A DNA stretch of 64,000 nt from contig OX442320.1 in assembly GCA_949358305.1 (NCBI GenBank), positions 188,501-252,500 on the forward strand, read 5' to 3'. The notes beneath the pieces are model-generated. The model was not told the origin of the DNA and made no database searches. It saw only the letters and a program-made list of their open reading frames with translations. Below, in pieces: positions 33,901 to 46,345 of the stretch (positions are counted from its first letter, which is position 1; each line of letters begins with the position of its first letter). The position numbers and the translations under genes are program-made. This stretch comes from Strigamia acuminata (taxonomy: Eukaryota > Arthropoda > Chilopoda > Geophilomorpha > Linotaeniidae).

Positions 33901-35723
33901 TTCTCCCAAATGATTGCTTGGATGTTTCTAAAACTTACATTGGAGCCTTCTACTAAGGTTTAAACACTATTTCTGAACATTCAGAGACATTGGTCTTGTG
34001 GTGTTTGTGCTAAGTTAACTGTGATGAGATCAAAAGTCTATTCTCGCAAATCATTGCTTGGATGTTGCTAAAACTTCCCTTGAAGTCTTCTACTAAGGTT
34101 TAAACACTATTTCTGAACATTCAGAGACATTGGTCTTGTGGTGTTTGTGCTAAGTCAACTGCGATGTGAAATGAGCTTAAAATTTTTTTTTCAAAATTTA
34201 TTGCTTGGATGTTGCTAAAACTTTCATTGGAGCCTTCTACTAAGGTTTAAACACTATTTCTGAACATTCAGAGACATTGGTCTTGTGGTGTTTGTGCTAA
34301 GTCAACCGTGATGAGATCAAAAGTCTATTCTCCCAAATCATTGCTTGGATGTTTCTAAAACTTACATTGGAGCCTTCTACTAAGGTTTAAACACTATTTC
34401 TGAACATTCAGAGACATTGGTCTTGTGGTGTTTGTGCTAAGTCAACTATGATGAGATCAAAAGTCTATTCTCCCAAATGATTGCTTGGATGTTTCTAAAA
34501 CTTACATTGGAGCCTTCTACTAAGGTTTAAACACTATTTCTGAACATTCAGAGACATTGGTCTTGTGGTGTTTGTGCTAAGTTAACTGTGATGAGATCAA
34601 AAGTTTATTCTCGCAAATCATTGCTTGGATGTTGCTAAAACTTCCCTTGAAGTCTTCTACTAAGGTTTAAACACTATTTCTGAACATTCAGAGACATTGG
34701 TCTTGTGGTGTTTGTGCTAAGTCAACTGCGATGTGAAATGAGCTTAAAATTTTTTTTTCAAAATTTATTGCTTGGATGTTGCTAAAACTTTCATTGGAGC
34801 CTTCTACTAAGGTTTAAACACTATTTCTGAACATTCAGAGACATTGGTCTTGTGGTGTTTGTGCTAAGTCAACTGTGATGAGATCAAAAGTCTATTCTCC
34901 CAAATCATTGCTTGGATGTTTCTAAAACTTACATTGGAGCCTTCTACTAAGGTTTAACCACTATTTCTGAACATTCAGAGACATTGGTCTTGTGGTGTTT
35001 GTGCTAAGTCAACTATGATGAGATCAAAAGTCTATTCTCCCAAATCATTGCTTGGATGTTTCTAAAACTTACATTGGAGCCTTCTACTAAGGTTTAAACA
35101 CTATTTCTGAACATTCAGAGACATTGGTCTTGTGGTGTTTGTGCTAAGTCAACTGCGATGTAAAATGAGCTCAAAATTTTTTTTTCAAAATTTATTGCTT
35201 GGATGTTGCTAAAACTTACATTGGAGCCTTCTACTAAGGTTTAAACACTATTTCTGAATATTCAGAGACATTGGTCTTGTGGTGTTTGTGCTAAGTCAAC
35301 TGTGATGAGATCAAAAGTCTATTCTCCCAAATCATTGCTTGGATGTTTCTAAAACTTACATTGGAGCCTTCTACTAAGGTTTAAACACTATTTCTGAACA
35401 TTCAGAGACATTGGTCTTGTGGTGTTTGTGCTAAGTTAACTGTGATGAGATCAAAAGTCTATTCTCGCAAATCATTGCTTGGATGTTGCTAAAACTTCCC
35501 TTGAAGTCTTCTACTAAGGTTTAAACACTATTTCTGAACATTCAGAGACATTGGTCTTGTGGTGTTTGTGCTAAGTCAACTGCGATGTGAAATGAGCTTA
35601 AAATTTTTTTTTCAAAATTTATTGCTTGGATGTTGCTAAAACTTTCATTGGAGCCTTCTACTAAGGTTTAAACACTATTTCTGAACATTCAGAGACATTG
35701 GTCTTGTGGTGTTTGTGCTAAGT

Positions 35724-37158
35724 CAACTATGATAAGATCAAAAGTCTATTCTCCCAAATCATTGCTTGGATGTTTCTAAAACTTACATTGGAGCCTTCTA
35801 CTAAGGTTTAAACACTATTTCTGAACATTCAGAGACATTGGTCTTGTGGTGTTTGTGCTAAGTCAACTGCGATGTAAAATGAGCTCAAAATTTTTTTTTC
35901 AAAATTTATTGCTTGGATGTTGCTAAAACTTACATTGGAGCCTTCTACTAAGGTTTAAACACTATTTCTGAATATTCAGAGACATTGGTCTTGTGGTGTT
36001 TGTGCTAAGTCAACTGTGATGAGATCAAAAGTCTATTCTCCCAAATCATTGCTTGGATGTTTCTAAAACTTACATTGGAGCCTTCTACTAAGGTTTAAAC
36101 ACTATTTCTGAACATTCAGAGACATTGGTCTTGTGGTGTTTGTGCTAAGTCAACTGCGATGTAAAATGAGCTCAAAATTTTTTTTTCAAAATTTATTGCT
36201 TGGATGTTGCTAAAACTTACATTGGAGCCTTCTACTAAGGTTTAAACACTATTTCTGAATATTCAGAGACATTGGTCTTGTGGTGTTTGTGCTAAGTCAA
36301 CTATGATGAGACCAAAAGTCTATTCTCCCAAATCATTGCTTGGATGTTTCTAAAACTTACATTGGAGCCTTCTACTAAGGTTTAAACACTATTTCTGAAC
36401 ATTCAGAGACATTGGTCTTGTGGTGTTTGTGCTAAGTCAACTGCGATGTAAAATGAGCTCAAAATTTTTTTTTCAAAATTTATTGCTTGGATGTTGCTAA
36501 AACTTACATTGGAGCCTTCTACTAAGGTTTAAACACTATTTCTGAATATTCAGAGACATTGGTCTTGTGGTGTTTGTGCTAAGTCAACTGTGATGAGATC
36601 AAAAGTCTATTCTCCCAAATCATTGCTTGGATGTTTCTAAAACTTACATTGGAGCCTTCTACTAAGGTTTAAACACTATTTCTGAACATTCAGAGACATT
36701 GGTCTTGTGGTGTTTGTGCTAAGTCAACTGCGATGTAAAATGAGCTCAAAATTTTTTTTTCAAAATTTATTGCTTGGATGTTGCTAAAACTTACATTGGA
36801 GCCTTCTACTAAGGTTTAAACACTATTTCTGAATATTCAGAGACATTGGTCTTGTGGTGTTTGTGCTAAGTCAACTGTGATGAGATCAAAAGTCTATTCT
36901 CCCAAATCATTGCTTGGATGTTTCTAAAACTTACATTGGAGCCTTCTACTAAGGTTTAAACACTATTTCTGAACATTCAGAGACATTGGTCTTGTGGTGT
37001 TTGTGCTAAGTCAACTGCGATGTGAAATGAGCTCAAAATTTTTTTTTCAAAATTTATTGCTTGGATGTTGCTAAAACTTACATTGGAGCCTTCTACTAAG
37101 GTTTAAACACTATTTCTGAATATTCAGAGACATTGGTCTTGTGGTGTTTGTGCTAAGT
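35724..37158 (+). repeat. Dimeric higher-order repeat, 287 bp x 5
   Basis: A 140-bp monomer and a 147-bp 'gcgatgtaaaat' (last copy 'gtgaaat') monomer alternate strictly. The 147-bp members start at 35864, 36151, 36438, 36725 and 37012, exactly 287 apart. Elsewhere the order of classes is more complex, so this is a local amplification of a dimer. Confidence 0.9.
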
Positions 37159-37195
37159 CAACTATGATGAGATCAAAAGTCTATTCTCCCAAATG

Positions 37196-40100
37196 ATTGC
37201 TTGGATGTTTCTAAAACTTACATTGGAGCCTTCTACTAAGGTTTAAACACTATTTCTGAACATTCAGAGACATTGGTCTTGTGGTGTTTGTGCTAAGTTA
37301 ACTGTGATGAGATCAAAAGTCTATTCTCGCAAATCATTGCTTGGATGTTGCTAAAACTTCCCTTGAAGTCTTCTACTAAGGTTTAAACACTATTTCTGAA
37401 TATTCAGAGACATTGGTCTTGTGGTGTTTGTGCTAAGTCAACTGTGATGAGATCAAAAGTCTATTCTCCCAAATCATTGCTTGGATGTTTCTAAAACTTA
37501 CATTGGAGCCTTCTACTAAGGTTTAAACACTATTTCTGAACATTCAGAGACATTGGTCTTGTGGTGTTTGTGCTAAGTCAACTATGATGAGATCAAAAGT
37601 CTATTCTCCCAAATGATTGCTTGGATGTTTCTAAAACTTACATTGGAGCCTTCTACTAAGGTTTAAACACTATTTCTGAACATTCAGAGACATTGGTCTT
37701 GTGGTGTTTGTGCTAAGTTAACTGTGATGAGATCAAAAGTCTATTCTCGCAAATCATTGCTTGGATGTTGCTAAAACTTCTCTTGAAGTCTTCTACTAAG
37801 GTTTAAACACTATTTCTGAACATTTAGAGACATTGGTCTTGTGGTGTTTGTGCTAAGTCAACTGCGATGTGAAATGAGCTCAAAATTTTTTTTTCAAAAT
37901 TTATTGCTTGGATGTTGCTAAAACCTACATTGGAGCCTTCTACTAAGGTTTAAACACTATTTCTAAACATTCAGAGACATTGGTCTTGTGGTGTTTGTGC
38001 TAAGTTAACTGTGATGAGATCAAAAGTCTATTCTCGCAAATCATTGCTTGGATGTTGCTAAAACTTCCCTTGAAGTCTTCTACTAAGGTTTAAACACTAT
38101 TTCTGAACATTCAGAGACATTGGTCTTGTGGTGTTTGTGCTAAGTCAACTGCGATGTGAAATGAGCTCAAAATTTTTTTTTCAAAATTTATTGCTTGGAT
38201 GTTGCTAAAACTTTCATTGGAGCCTTCTACTAAGGTTTAAACACTATTTCTGAACATTCAGAGACATTGGTCTTGTGGTGTTTGTGCTAAGTCAACTGTG
38301 ATGAGATCAAAAGTCTATTCTCCCAAATCATTGCTTGGATGTTTCTAAAACTTACATTGGAGCCTTCTACTAAGGTTTAAACACTATTTCTGAACATTCA
38401 GAGACATTGGTCTTGTGGTGTTTGTGCTAAGTCAACTATGATGAGATCAAAAGTCTATTCTCCCAAATCATTGCTTGGATGTTTCTAAAACTTACATTGG
38501 AGCCTTCTACTAAGGTTTAAACACTATTTCTGAACATTCAGAGCCATTGGTCTTGTGGTGTTTGTAATAAGTCAACTATGATGAGATCAAAAGTCTATTC
38601 TCCCAAATCATTGCTTGGATGTTTCTAAAACTTACATTGGAGCCTTCTACTAAGGTTTAAACACTATTTCTGAACATTCAGAGACATTGGTCTTGTGGTG
38701 TTTGTGCTAAGTTAACTGTGATGAGATCAAAAGTCTATTCTCGCAAATCATTGCTTGGATGTTGCTAAAACTTCCCTTGAAGTCTTCTACTAAGGTTTAA
38801 ACACTATTTCTGAACATTCAGAGACATTGTTCTTGTGGTGTTTGTGCTAAGTCAACTGCGATGTGAAATGAGCTCAAAATTTTTTTTTCAAAATTTATTG
38901 CTTGGATGTTGCTAAAACTTTCATTGGAGCCTTCTACTAAGGTTTAAACACTATTTCTGAACATTCAGAGACATTGGTCTTGTGGTGTTTGTGCTAAGTC
39001 AACTATGATGAGATCAAAAGTCTATTCTCCCAAATCATTGCTTGGATGTTTCTAAAACTTACATTGGAGCCTTCTACTAAGGTTTAAACACTATTTCTGA
39101 ACATTCAGAGACATTGATCTTGTGGTCTTTGTGCTAAGTCAACTGCAATGTGAAATAAGCTCAAAATTTTTTTTTCAAAATTTATTGCTTGGATGTTGCT
39201 AAAACTTACATTGAAGGCTTCTACTAAGGTTTAAACACTATTTCTGAACATTCAGAGACATTGGACTTGTGGTGTTTGTGCTAAGTCAACTGTGATGAGA
39301 TCAAAAGTCTATTCTCCCAAATCATTGCTTGGATGTTTCTAAAACTTACATTGGAGCCTTCTACTAAGGTTTAAACACTATTTCTGAACATTCAGAGACA
39401 TTGGTCTTGTGGTGTTTGTGCTAAGTCAACTATGATGAGATCAAAAGTCTATTCTCCCAAATGATTGCTTGGATGTTTCTAAAACTTACATTGGAGCCTT
39501 CTACTAAGGTTTAAACACTATTTCTGAACATTCAGAGACATTGGTCTTGTGGTGTTTGTGCTAAGTCAACTATGATGAGATCAAAAGTCTATTCTCCCAA
39601 ATCATTGCTTGGATGTTTCTAAAACTTACATTGGAGCCTTCTACTAAGGTTTAAACACTATTTCTGAACATTCAGAGACATTGGTCTTGTGGTGTTTGTG
39701 CTAAGTCAACTGCGATGTGAAATGAGCTCAAAATTTTTTTTTTAAAATTTATTGCTTGGATGTTGCTAAAACTTACATTGGAGCCTTCTACTAAGGTTTA
39801 AACACTATTTCTGAATATTCAGAGACATTGGTCTTGTGGTGTTTGTGCTAAGTCAACTGTGATGAGATCAAAAGTCTATTCTCCCAAATTATTGCTTGGA
39901 TGTTTCTAAAACTTACATTGGAGCCTTCTACTAAGGTTTAAACACTATTTCTGAACATTCAGAGACATTGGTCTTGTGGTGTTTGTGCTAAGTCAACTAT
40001 GATGAGATCAAAAGTCTATTCTCCCAAATGATTGCTTGGATGTTTCTAAAACTTACATTGGAGCCTTCTACTAAGGTTTAAACACTATTTCTGAACATTC

Positions 40101-43100
40101 AGAGACATTGGTTTTGTGGTGTTTGTGCTAAGTCAACTATGATGAGATCAAAAGTCTATTCTCCCAAATCATTGCTTGGATGTTTCTAAAACTTACATTG
40201 GAGCCTTCTACTAAGGTTTAAACACTATTTCTGAACATTCAGAGACATTGGTCTTGTGGTGTTTGTGCTAAGTTAACTGTGATGAGATCAAAAGTCTATT
40301 CTCGCAAATCATTGCTTGGATGTTGCTAAAACTTCCCTTGAAGTCTTCTACTAAGGTTTAAACACTATTTCTGAATATTCAGAGACATTGGTCTTGTGGT
40401 GTTTGTGCTAAGTCAACTGTGATGAGATCAAAAGTCTATTCTCCCAAATCATTGCTTGGATGTTTCTAAAACTTACATTGGAGCCTTCTACTAAGGTTTA
40501 AACACTATTTCTGAACATTCAGAGACATTGGTCTTGTGGTGTTTGTGCTAAGTCAACTATGATGAGATCAAAAGTCTATTCTCCCAAATGATTGCTTGGA
40601 TGTTTCTAAAACTTACATTGGAGCCTTCTACTAAGGTTTAAACACTATTTCTGAGCATTCAGAGACATTGGTCTTGTGGTGTTTGTGCTAAGTTAACTGT
40701 GATGAGATCAAAAGTCTATTCTCGCAAATCATTGCTTGGATGTTGCTAAAACTTCTCTTGAAGTCTTCTACTAAGGTTTAAACACTATTTCTGAACATTT
40801 AGAGACATTGGTCTTGTGGTGTTTGTGCTAAGTCAACTGCGATGTGAAATGAGCTCAAAATTTTTTTTTCAAAATTTATTGCTTGGATGTTGCTAAAACC
40901 TACATTGGAGCCTTCTACTAAGGTTTAAACACTATTTCTAAACATTCAGAGACATTGGTCTTGTGGTGTTTGTGCTAAGTTAACTGTGATGAGATCAAAA
41001 GTCTATTCTCGCAAATCATTGCTTGGATGTTGCTAAAACTTCCCTTGAAGTCTTCTACTAAGGTTTAAACACTATTTCTGAACATTCAGAGACATTGGTC
41101 TTGTGGTGTTTGTGCTAAGTCAACTGCGATGTGAAATGAGCTCAAAATTTTTTTTTCAAAATTTATTGCTTGGATGTTGCTAAAACTTTCATTGGAGCCT
41201 TCTACTAAGGTTTAAACACTATTTCTGAACATTCAGAGACATTGGTCTTGTGGTGTTTGTGCTAAGTCAACTGTGATGAGATCAAAAGTCTATTCTCCCA
41301 AATCATTGCTTGGATGTTTCTAAAACTTACATTGGAGCCTTCTACTAAGGTTTAAACACTATTTCTGAACATTCAGAGACATTGGTCTTGTGGTGTTTGT
41401 GCTAAGTCAACTATGATGAGATCAAAAGTCTATTCTCCCAAATCATTGCTTGGATGTTTCTAAAACTTACATTGGAGCCTTCTACTAAGGTTTAAACACT
41501 ATTTCTGAACATTCAGAGACATTGGTCTTGTGGTGTTTGTAATAAGTCAACTATGATGAGATCAAAAGTCTATTCTCCCAAATCATTGCTTGGATGTTTC
41601 TAAAACTTACATTGGAGCCTTCTACTAAGGTTTAAACACTATTTCTGAACATTCAGAGACATTGGTCTTGTGGTGTTTGTGCTAAGTTAACTGTGATGAG
41701 ATCAAAAGTCTATTCTCGCAAATCATTGCTTGGATGTTGCTAAAACTTCCCTTGAAGTCTTCTACTAAGGTTTAAACACTATTTCTGAACATTCAGAGAC
41801 ATTGTTCTTGTGGTGTTTGTGCTAAGTCAACTGCGATGTGAAATGAGCTCAAAATTTTTTTTTCAAAATTTATTGCTTGGATGTTGCTAAAACTTTCATT
41901 GGAGCCTTCTACTAAGGTTTAAACACTATTTCTGAACATTCAGAGACATTGGTCTTGTGGTGTTTGTGCTAAGTCAACTATGATGAGATCAAAAGTCTAT
42001 TCTCCCAAATCATTGCTTGGATGTTTCTAAAACTTACATTGGAGCCTTCTACTAAGGTTTAAACACTATTTCTGAACATTCAGAGACATTGATCTTGTGG
42101 TCTTTGTGCTAAGTCAACTGCAATGTGAAATAAGCTCAAAATTTTTTTTTCAAAATTTATTGCTTGGATGTTGCTAAAACTTACATTGAAGGCTTCTACT
42201 AAGGTTTAAACACTATTTCTGAACATTCAGAGACATTGGACTTGTGGTGTTTGTGCTAAGTCAACTGTGATGAGATCAAAAGTCTATTCTCCCAAATCAT
42301 TGCTTGGATGTTTCTAAAACTTACATTGGAGCCTTCTACTAAGGTTTAAACACTATTTCTGAACATTCAGAGACATTGGTCTTGTGGTGTTTGTGCTAAG
42401 TCAACTATGATGAGATCAAAAGTCTATTCTCCCAAATGATTGCTTGGATGTTTCTAAAACTTACATTGGAGCCTTCTACTAAGGTTTAAACACTATTTCT
42501 GAACATTCAGAGACATTGGTCTTGTGGTGTTTGTGCTAAGTCAACTATGATGAGATCAAAAGTCTATTCTCCCAAATCATTGCTTGGATGTTTCTAAAAC
42601 TTACATTGGAGCCTTCTACTAAGGTTTAAACACTATTTCTGAACATTCAGAGACATTGGTCTTGTGGTGTTTGTGCTAAGTCAACTGCGATGTGAAATGA
42701 GCTCAAAATTTTTTTTTTAAAATTTATTGCTTGGATGTTGCTAAAACTTACATTGGAGCCTTCTACTAAGGTTTAAACACTATTTCTGAATATTCAGAGA
42801 CATTGGTCTTGTGGTGTTTGTGCTAAGTCAACTGTGATGAGATCAAAAGTCTATTCTCCCAAATTATTGCTTGGATGTTTCTAAAACTTACATTGGAGCC
42901 TTCTACTAAGGTTTAAACACTATTTCTGAACATTCAGAGACATTGGTCTTGTGGTGTTTGTGCTAAGTCAACTATGATGAGATCAAAAGTCTATTCTCCC
43001 AAATGATTGCTTGGATGTTTCTAAAACTTACATTGGAGCCTTCTACTAAGGTTTAAACACTATTTCTGAACATTCAGAGACATTGGTTTTGTGGTGTTTG

Positions 43101-43145
43101 TGCTAAGTCAACTATGATGAGATCAAAAGTCTATTCTCCCAAATC
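37196..43145 (+). repeat. 2975-bp tandem duplication (two copies, 21 monomers each)
   Basis: Copy 1 is about 37196-40170 and copy 2 about 40171-43145. Rare variants recur at exactly 2975: 'tttgtaataa' (38561, 41536), 'gacattgttcttg' (38830, 41805), a T-run variant with 'tttaaaattt' (39721 block, 42696 block) and 'ggttttgtgg' (40111, 43086). 2975 equals sixteen 140-bp plus five 147-bp monomers. Private differences include 'gagccattgg' in copy 1 only and 'ctgagcattc' in copy 2 only. Confidence 0.9.
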
Positions 43146-44537
43146 ATTGCTTGGATGTTTCTAAAACTTACATTGGAGCCTTCTACTAAGGTTTAAACAC
43201 TATTTCTGAACATTCAGAGACATTGATCTTGTGGTCTTTGTGCTAAGTCAACTGCAATGTGAAATAAGCTCAAAATTTTTTTTTCAAAATTTATTGCTTG
43301 GATGTTGCTAAAACTTACATTGAAGGCTTCTACTAAGGTTTAAACACTATTTCTGAACATTCAGAGACATTGGACTTGTGGTGTTTGTGCTAAGTCAACC
43401 GTGATGAGATCAAAAGTCTATTCTCCCAAATCATTGCTTGGATGTTTCTAAAACTTACATTGGAGCCTTCTACTAAGGTTTAAACACTATTTCTGAACAT
43501 TCAGAGACATTGGTCTTGTGGTGTTTGTGCTAAGTCAACTATGATGAGATCAAAAGTCTATTCTCCCAAATGATTGCTTGGATGTTTCTAAAACTTACAT
43601 TGGAGCCTTCTACTAAGGTTTAAACACTATTTCTGAACATTCAGAGACATTGGTCTTGTGGTGTTTGTGCTAAGTTAACTGTGATGAGATCAAACGTCTA
43701 TTCTCGCAAATCATTGCTTGGATGTTGCTAAAACTTTCCTTGAAGTCTTCTACTAAGGTTTAAACACTATTTCTGAACATTCAGAGACATTGGTCTTGTG
43801 GTGTTTGTGCTAAGTCAACTGCGATTTGAAATGAGCTCAAAATTTTTTTTTCAAAATTTATTGCTTGGATGTTGCTAAAACTTACATTGGAGCCTTCTAC
43901 TAAGGTTTAAACACTATTTCTGAATATTCAGAGACATTGGTCTTGTGGTGTTTGTGCTAAGTCAACTATGATGAGATCAAAAGTCTATTCTCCCAAATGA
44001 TTGCTTGGATGTTTCTAAAACTTACATTGGAGCCTTCTACTAAGGTTTAAACACTATTTCTGAACATTCAGAGACATTGGTCTTGTGGTGTTTGTGCTAA
44101 GTCAACTATGATGAGATCAAAAGTCTATTCTCCCAAATCATTGCTTGGATGTTTCTAAAACTTACATTGGAGCCTTCTACTAAGGTTTAAACACTATTTC
44201 TGAACATTCAGAGACATTAGTCTTGTGGTGTTTGTGCTAAGTCAACTGCGATGTGAAATGAGCTCAAAATTTTTTTTTCAAAATTTATTGCTTGGATGTT
44301 GCTAAAACTTACATTGGAGCCTTCTACTAAGGTTTAAACACTATTTCTGAATATTCAGAGACATTGGTCTTGTGGTGTTTGTGCTAAGTCAACTGTGATG
44401 AGATCAAAAGTCTATTCTCCCAAATTATTGCTTGGATGTTTCTAAAACTTACATTGGAGCCTTCTACTAAGGTTTAAACACTATTTCTGAACATTCAGAG
44501 ACATTGGTCTTGTGGTGTTTGTGCTAAGTCAACTATG

Positions 44538-44541
44538 ATGA
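44538..44541 (+). repeat. E3 target-site duplication, left (ATGA)
   Basis: ATGA precedes the E3 LTR and recurs at 53759-53762. The intact satellite reads 'caactatgATGAgatc' with one copy. Confidence 0.9.
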
Positions 44542-44872
44542 TGTTGCGAGCAAGAACGCAACAAAAAGATCTGGAGATTTCACGTTGTTTATTTTCTGAA
44601 AGAGAGAAAAGGCTTTTTAATTTTGTTGTCAAGTTTGAATAGATTTGCAACTCTTATCTGACATGTCCAGTTGGTTTGCTGCCTTGTTGTCACGATCCTG
44701 GAAGTTCAAGGGGGTTGTCACTTCGCTTGCCACACCTGGAATGTTTGGAAGTTGTGTTTTTAGTCTTTTGGCATTGTTTTATGTGTCTTTTTCACTTGTT
44801 TGTGTTATTTCTAGTATTTATAAGTTTTCTCCTGTTTCCAGTTCACTTGTGAGAGAGATAGGCGTGCATCGG

Positions 44873-44887
44873 CAAGATGGCCGCCAT
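44873..44887 (+). promoter_or_regulatory. YY1/Pho-like site in E3 LTR
   Basis: CAAGATGGCCGCCAT holds ATGGC and GCCAT cores in opposite orientations. YY1 and its fly relative Pho recognise GCCAT with flanking CAAGATGGC-type sequence. A second match, CGCCATCTT, lies at 45260-45268. CCGCCAT also occurs once in the E1 (174-180) and E2 (12974-12980) LTRs. Binding is inferred only. Confidence 0.4.
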
Positions 44888-45765
44888 AGCATAAGTGAGC
44901 TGGGAAACGGGAGAACTTGAAATAAGCACAATTGCAGTTTTAGTGCTTGTTTCACTGGTAATTTAATTTATACTAACTTGTATTGGTGTTTAAGGTAGTC
45001 CACAGGTGTCTTGGGTCGCTGGATGGACGTTGGACATCGTTTGTGAGCGTTTGTGAGCGTCGGGCGTGAGCGCACGCCTTGCGACGCCTCTCGTGGTCGT
45101 ATGGGTCCTGCAAATGAGTTGAATCGGTCGGGTTTCAATGTCCAAGCACTGGGAAAGTTGTACTGACCGTTCTAGGACGCAGATCCATCGTTGAGAAGGC
45201 CTGTGAGTCGCCCGCGACCTTGTCTGGCTCCATTCACGTCATTTTAGCAGTTGCATGGTCGCCATCTTAGATTTGGTGCTGCACTGGTGCCCTGTCATTG
45301 TTTCTTTTGGGGTTTTAATGGAACCTGGACATAGGGAATATTTACTAGTTATTGTTTGTATATTTACCAATATTAGTTGATGTTAATCTAAGCTTTTACT
45401 TTTGTTATTGCATGGTAGTTAAGGGGTTAAAACTGTGACACGTTGCGCCCTCTTTTGGTGGTGATTGGGTTTGGGCTCAGCATTGTGTTTTGAGTGTAAC
45501 TAATGTTAGTTTTAGCCTTTGAATTATTTGTTAAGTTTAAGTGAAGTGCTGTTTGCACAGGTCATACTGTTATCAAGGTGTTAGGTTAAGTTTTGTCTTT
45601 ATTTATGTTAAGTTTGACATCTGTTGTAGATATACGGAAACCTTGTTGGCACTATTGTTATTATTCAAATCTGTATTGTTTGGTCACTGACATTTATTGT
45701 AATCAGGTGACCAGTTGTTAAGAGTAGGTTGCTAAAGAAGCAACAGTTGTTATCAGTTGTTAAGT

Positions 45766-45771
45766 ATTAAA
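45766..45771 (+). terminator. Variant polyadenylation signal ATTAAA in E3 5' LTR
   Basis: ATTAAA lies before a 'tttttcctcc' tract, as the AATAAA pair does close to one in E1. The 3' LTR copy is at 53411-53416. Confidence 0.4.
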
Positions 45772-46126
45772 ACCAGTTGTTATTTTTCCTCCTTCTTTGG
45801 ATAATTTATTCCTGGGTTTCTTTTACTTCAACATTCATGATGGCTTGTGAGTAGAGAGCTTTGCCTGCTCTCCTCCTCCCTGGGAGCACGGAATTTCTAC
45901 CCAGCAGCTAAAGAGGTTTTGCCAATCACTTCATCTAAATGCAGTCAGGCCTAGTTTCATGCAGTCAGGCCTAACCCTTCTTCAAGTTAGGCTTATGCTC
46001 AGCGAGAGGATTTCAACTTGTCTCTTCAACCACTATACAGTCTCGGGCGGTTTCCAGAGTTTGGTGACCAATTCGCCAGTTTTTTCCTGTAAGATCCAAG
46101 GTTGTTTGCTACAGGGAGCTGTTTTT

Positions 46127-46145
46127 TGGTGCCGTGATTCCAGGA
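46127..46145 (+). promoter_or_regulatory. E3 primer-binding site, tRNA-His-like
   Basis: TGGTGCCGTGATTC begins 13 bases after the LTR and is followed by GGATT. Compared with the complement of the animal tRNA-His 3' end (TGGTGCCGTGACTCGGATT), the first 11 bases match exactly and the rest nearly so. Confidence 0.75.
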
Positions 46146-46176
46146 TTTCATGCGCGTGTGTACAGCGCGCATGAAA
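46146..46176 (+). other. Dimer-initiation-like stem-loop in the E3 leader
   Basis: TTTCATGCGCG (46146-46156) pairs perfectly with CGCGCATGAAA (46166-46176). The 9-nt loop contains the self-complementary hexamer TGTACA (46159-46164). It abuts the primer site. Retroviral genome dimerisation uses hairpins with palindromic loops in this region, so a role in RNA dimerisation or packaging is plausible but unproven. Confidence 0.65.
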
Positions 46177-46332
46177 AAGAGGTCATTCGGACGTTCAGCA
46201 AGTGATTCAAGTGGTTTGGTGCGTGCCAGTTGGTTTGTTTGTACGGCTGGTTCCGTGAGCGACCGGCATCAAGTGCGCACGCCAGAGAGTCACGTGAGAG
46301 CGGACATTGACGTCCTGAGTCTGCCAAGTCAA

Positions 46333-46345
46333 ACACAACGCAATG
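46333..46345 (+). promoter_or_regulatory. Leader motif ACACAACGCAATG, copy in E3
   Basis: Same 13-mer as at 1129 and 14190, located 219 bases after the LTR. It is followed about 20 bases on by TGAAAGAAGAAG. Confidence 0.6.

Larger units (their letters stand above)
18981..44541 (+). repeat. Satellite array, block 2 (~180 monomers of 140/147 bp)
   Basis: About 25.6 kb is made up entirely of the same 140- and 147-bp monomers in the same direction, with no inversion, gene or other insertion seen. Monomer classes follow adjacency rules: the 147-bp class with 'cattgaaggc' and 'ggacttg' is regularly preceded by a monomer ending 'gatcttgtggtcttt' and usually followed by 'caaccgtg'. Distances between 'caaccgtg' monomers (24650, 26211, 30334, 32462, 33736) are all sums of 140 and 147. 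Rare length changes affect the T tract, for example T8 near 21556. Confidence 0.97.
44542..46113 (+). repeat. E3 5' LTR (1572 bp)
   Basis: It begins TGTTGCGAG, sharing its first 29 bases with E1, and ends TTTGCTACA. It contains two sites resembling YY1/Pho binding sites (44873-44887, 45260-45268) and ATTAAA (45766-45771). A 91-codon ORF (44645-44920) occurs in both LTRs and has a hydrophobic stretch but no recognisable domain. It is probably accidental. Confidence 0.96.

Noticed and set aside
44645-44920. 91-codon ORF in both E3 LTRs with a hydrophobic segment
   Set aside because: It lies wholly in the LTR promoter region and its two copies are identical only because the LTRs are. There is no coding evidence.
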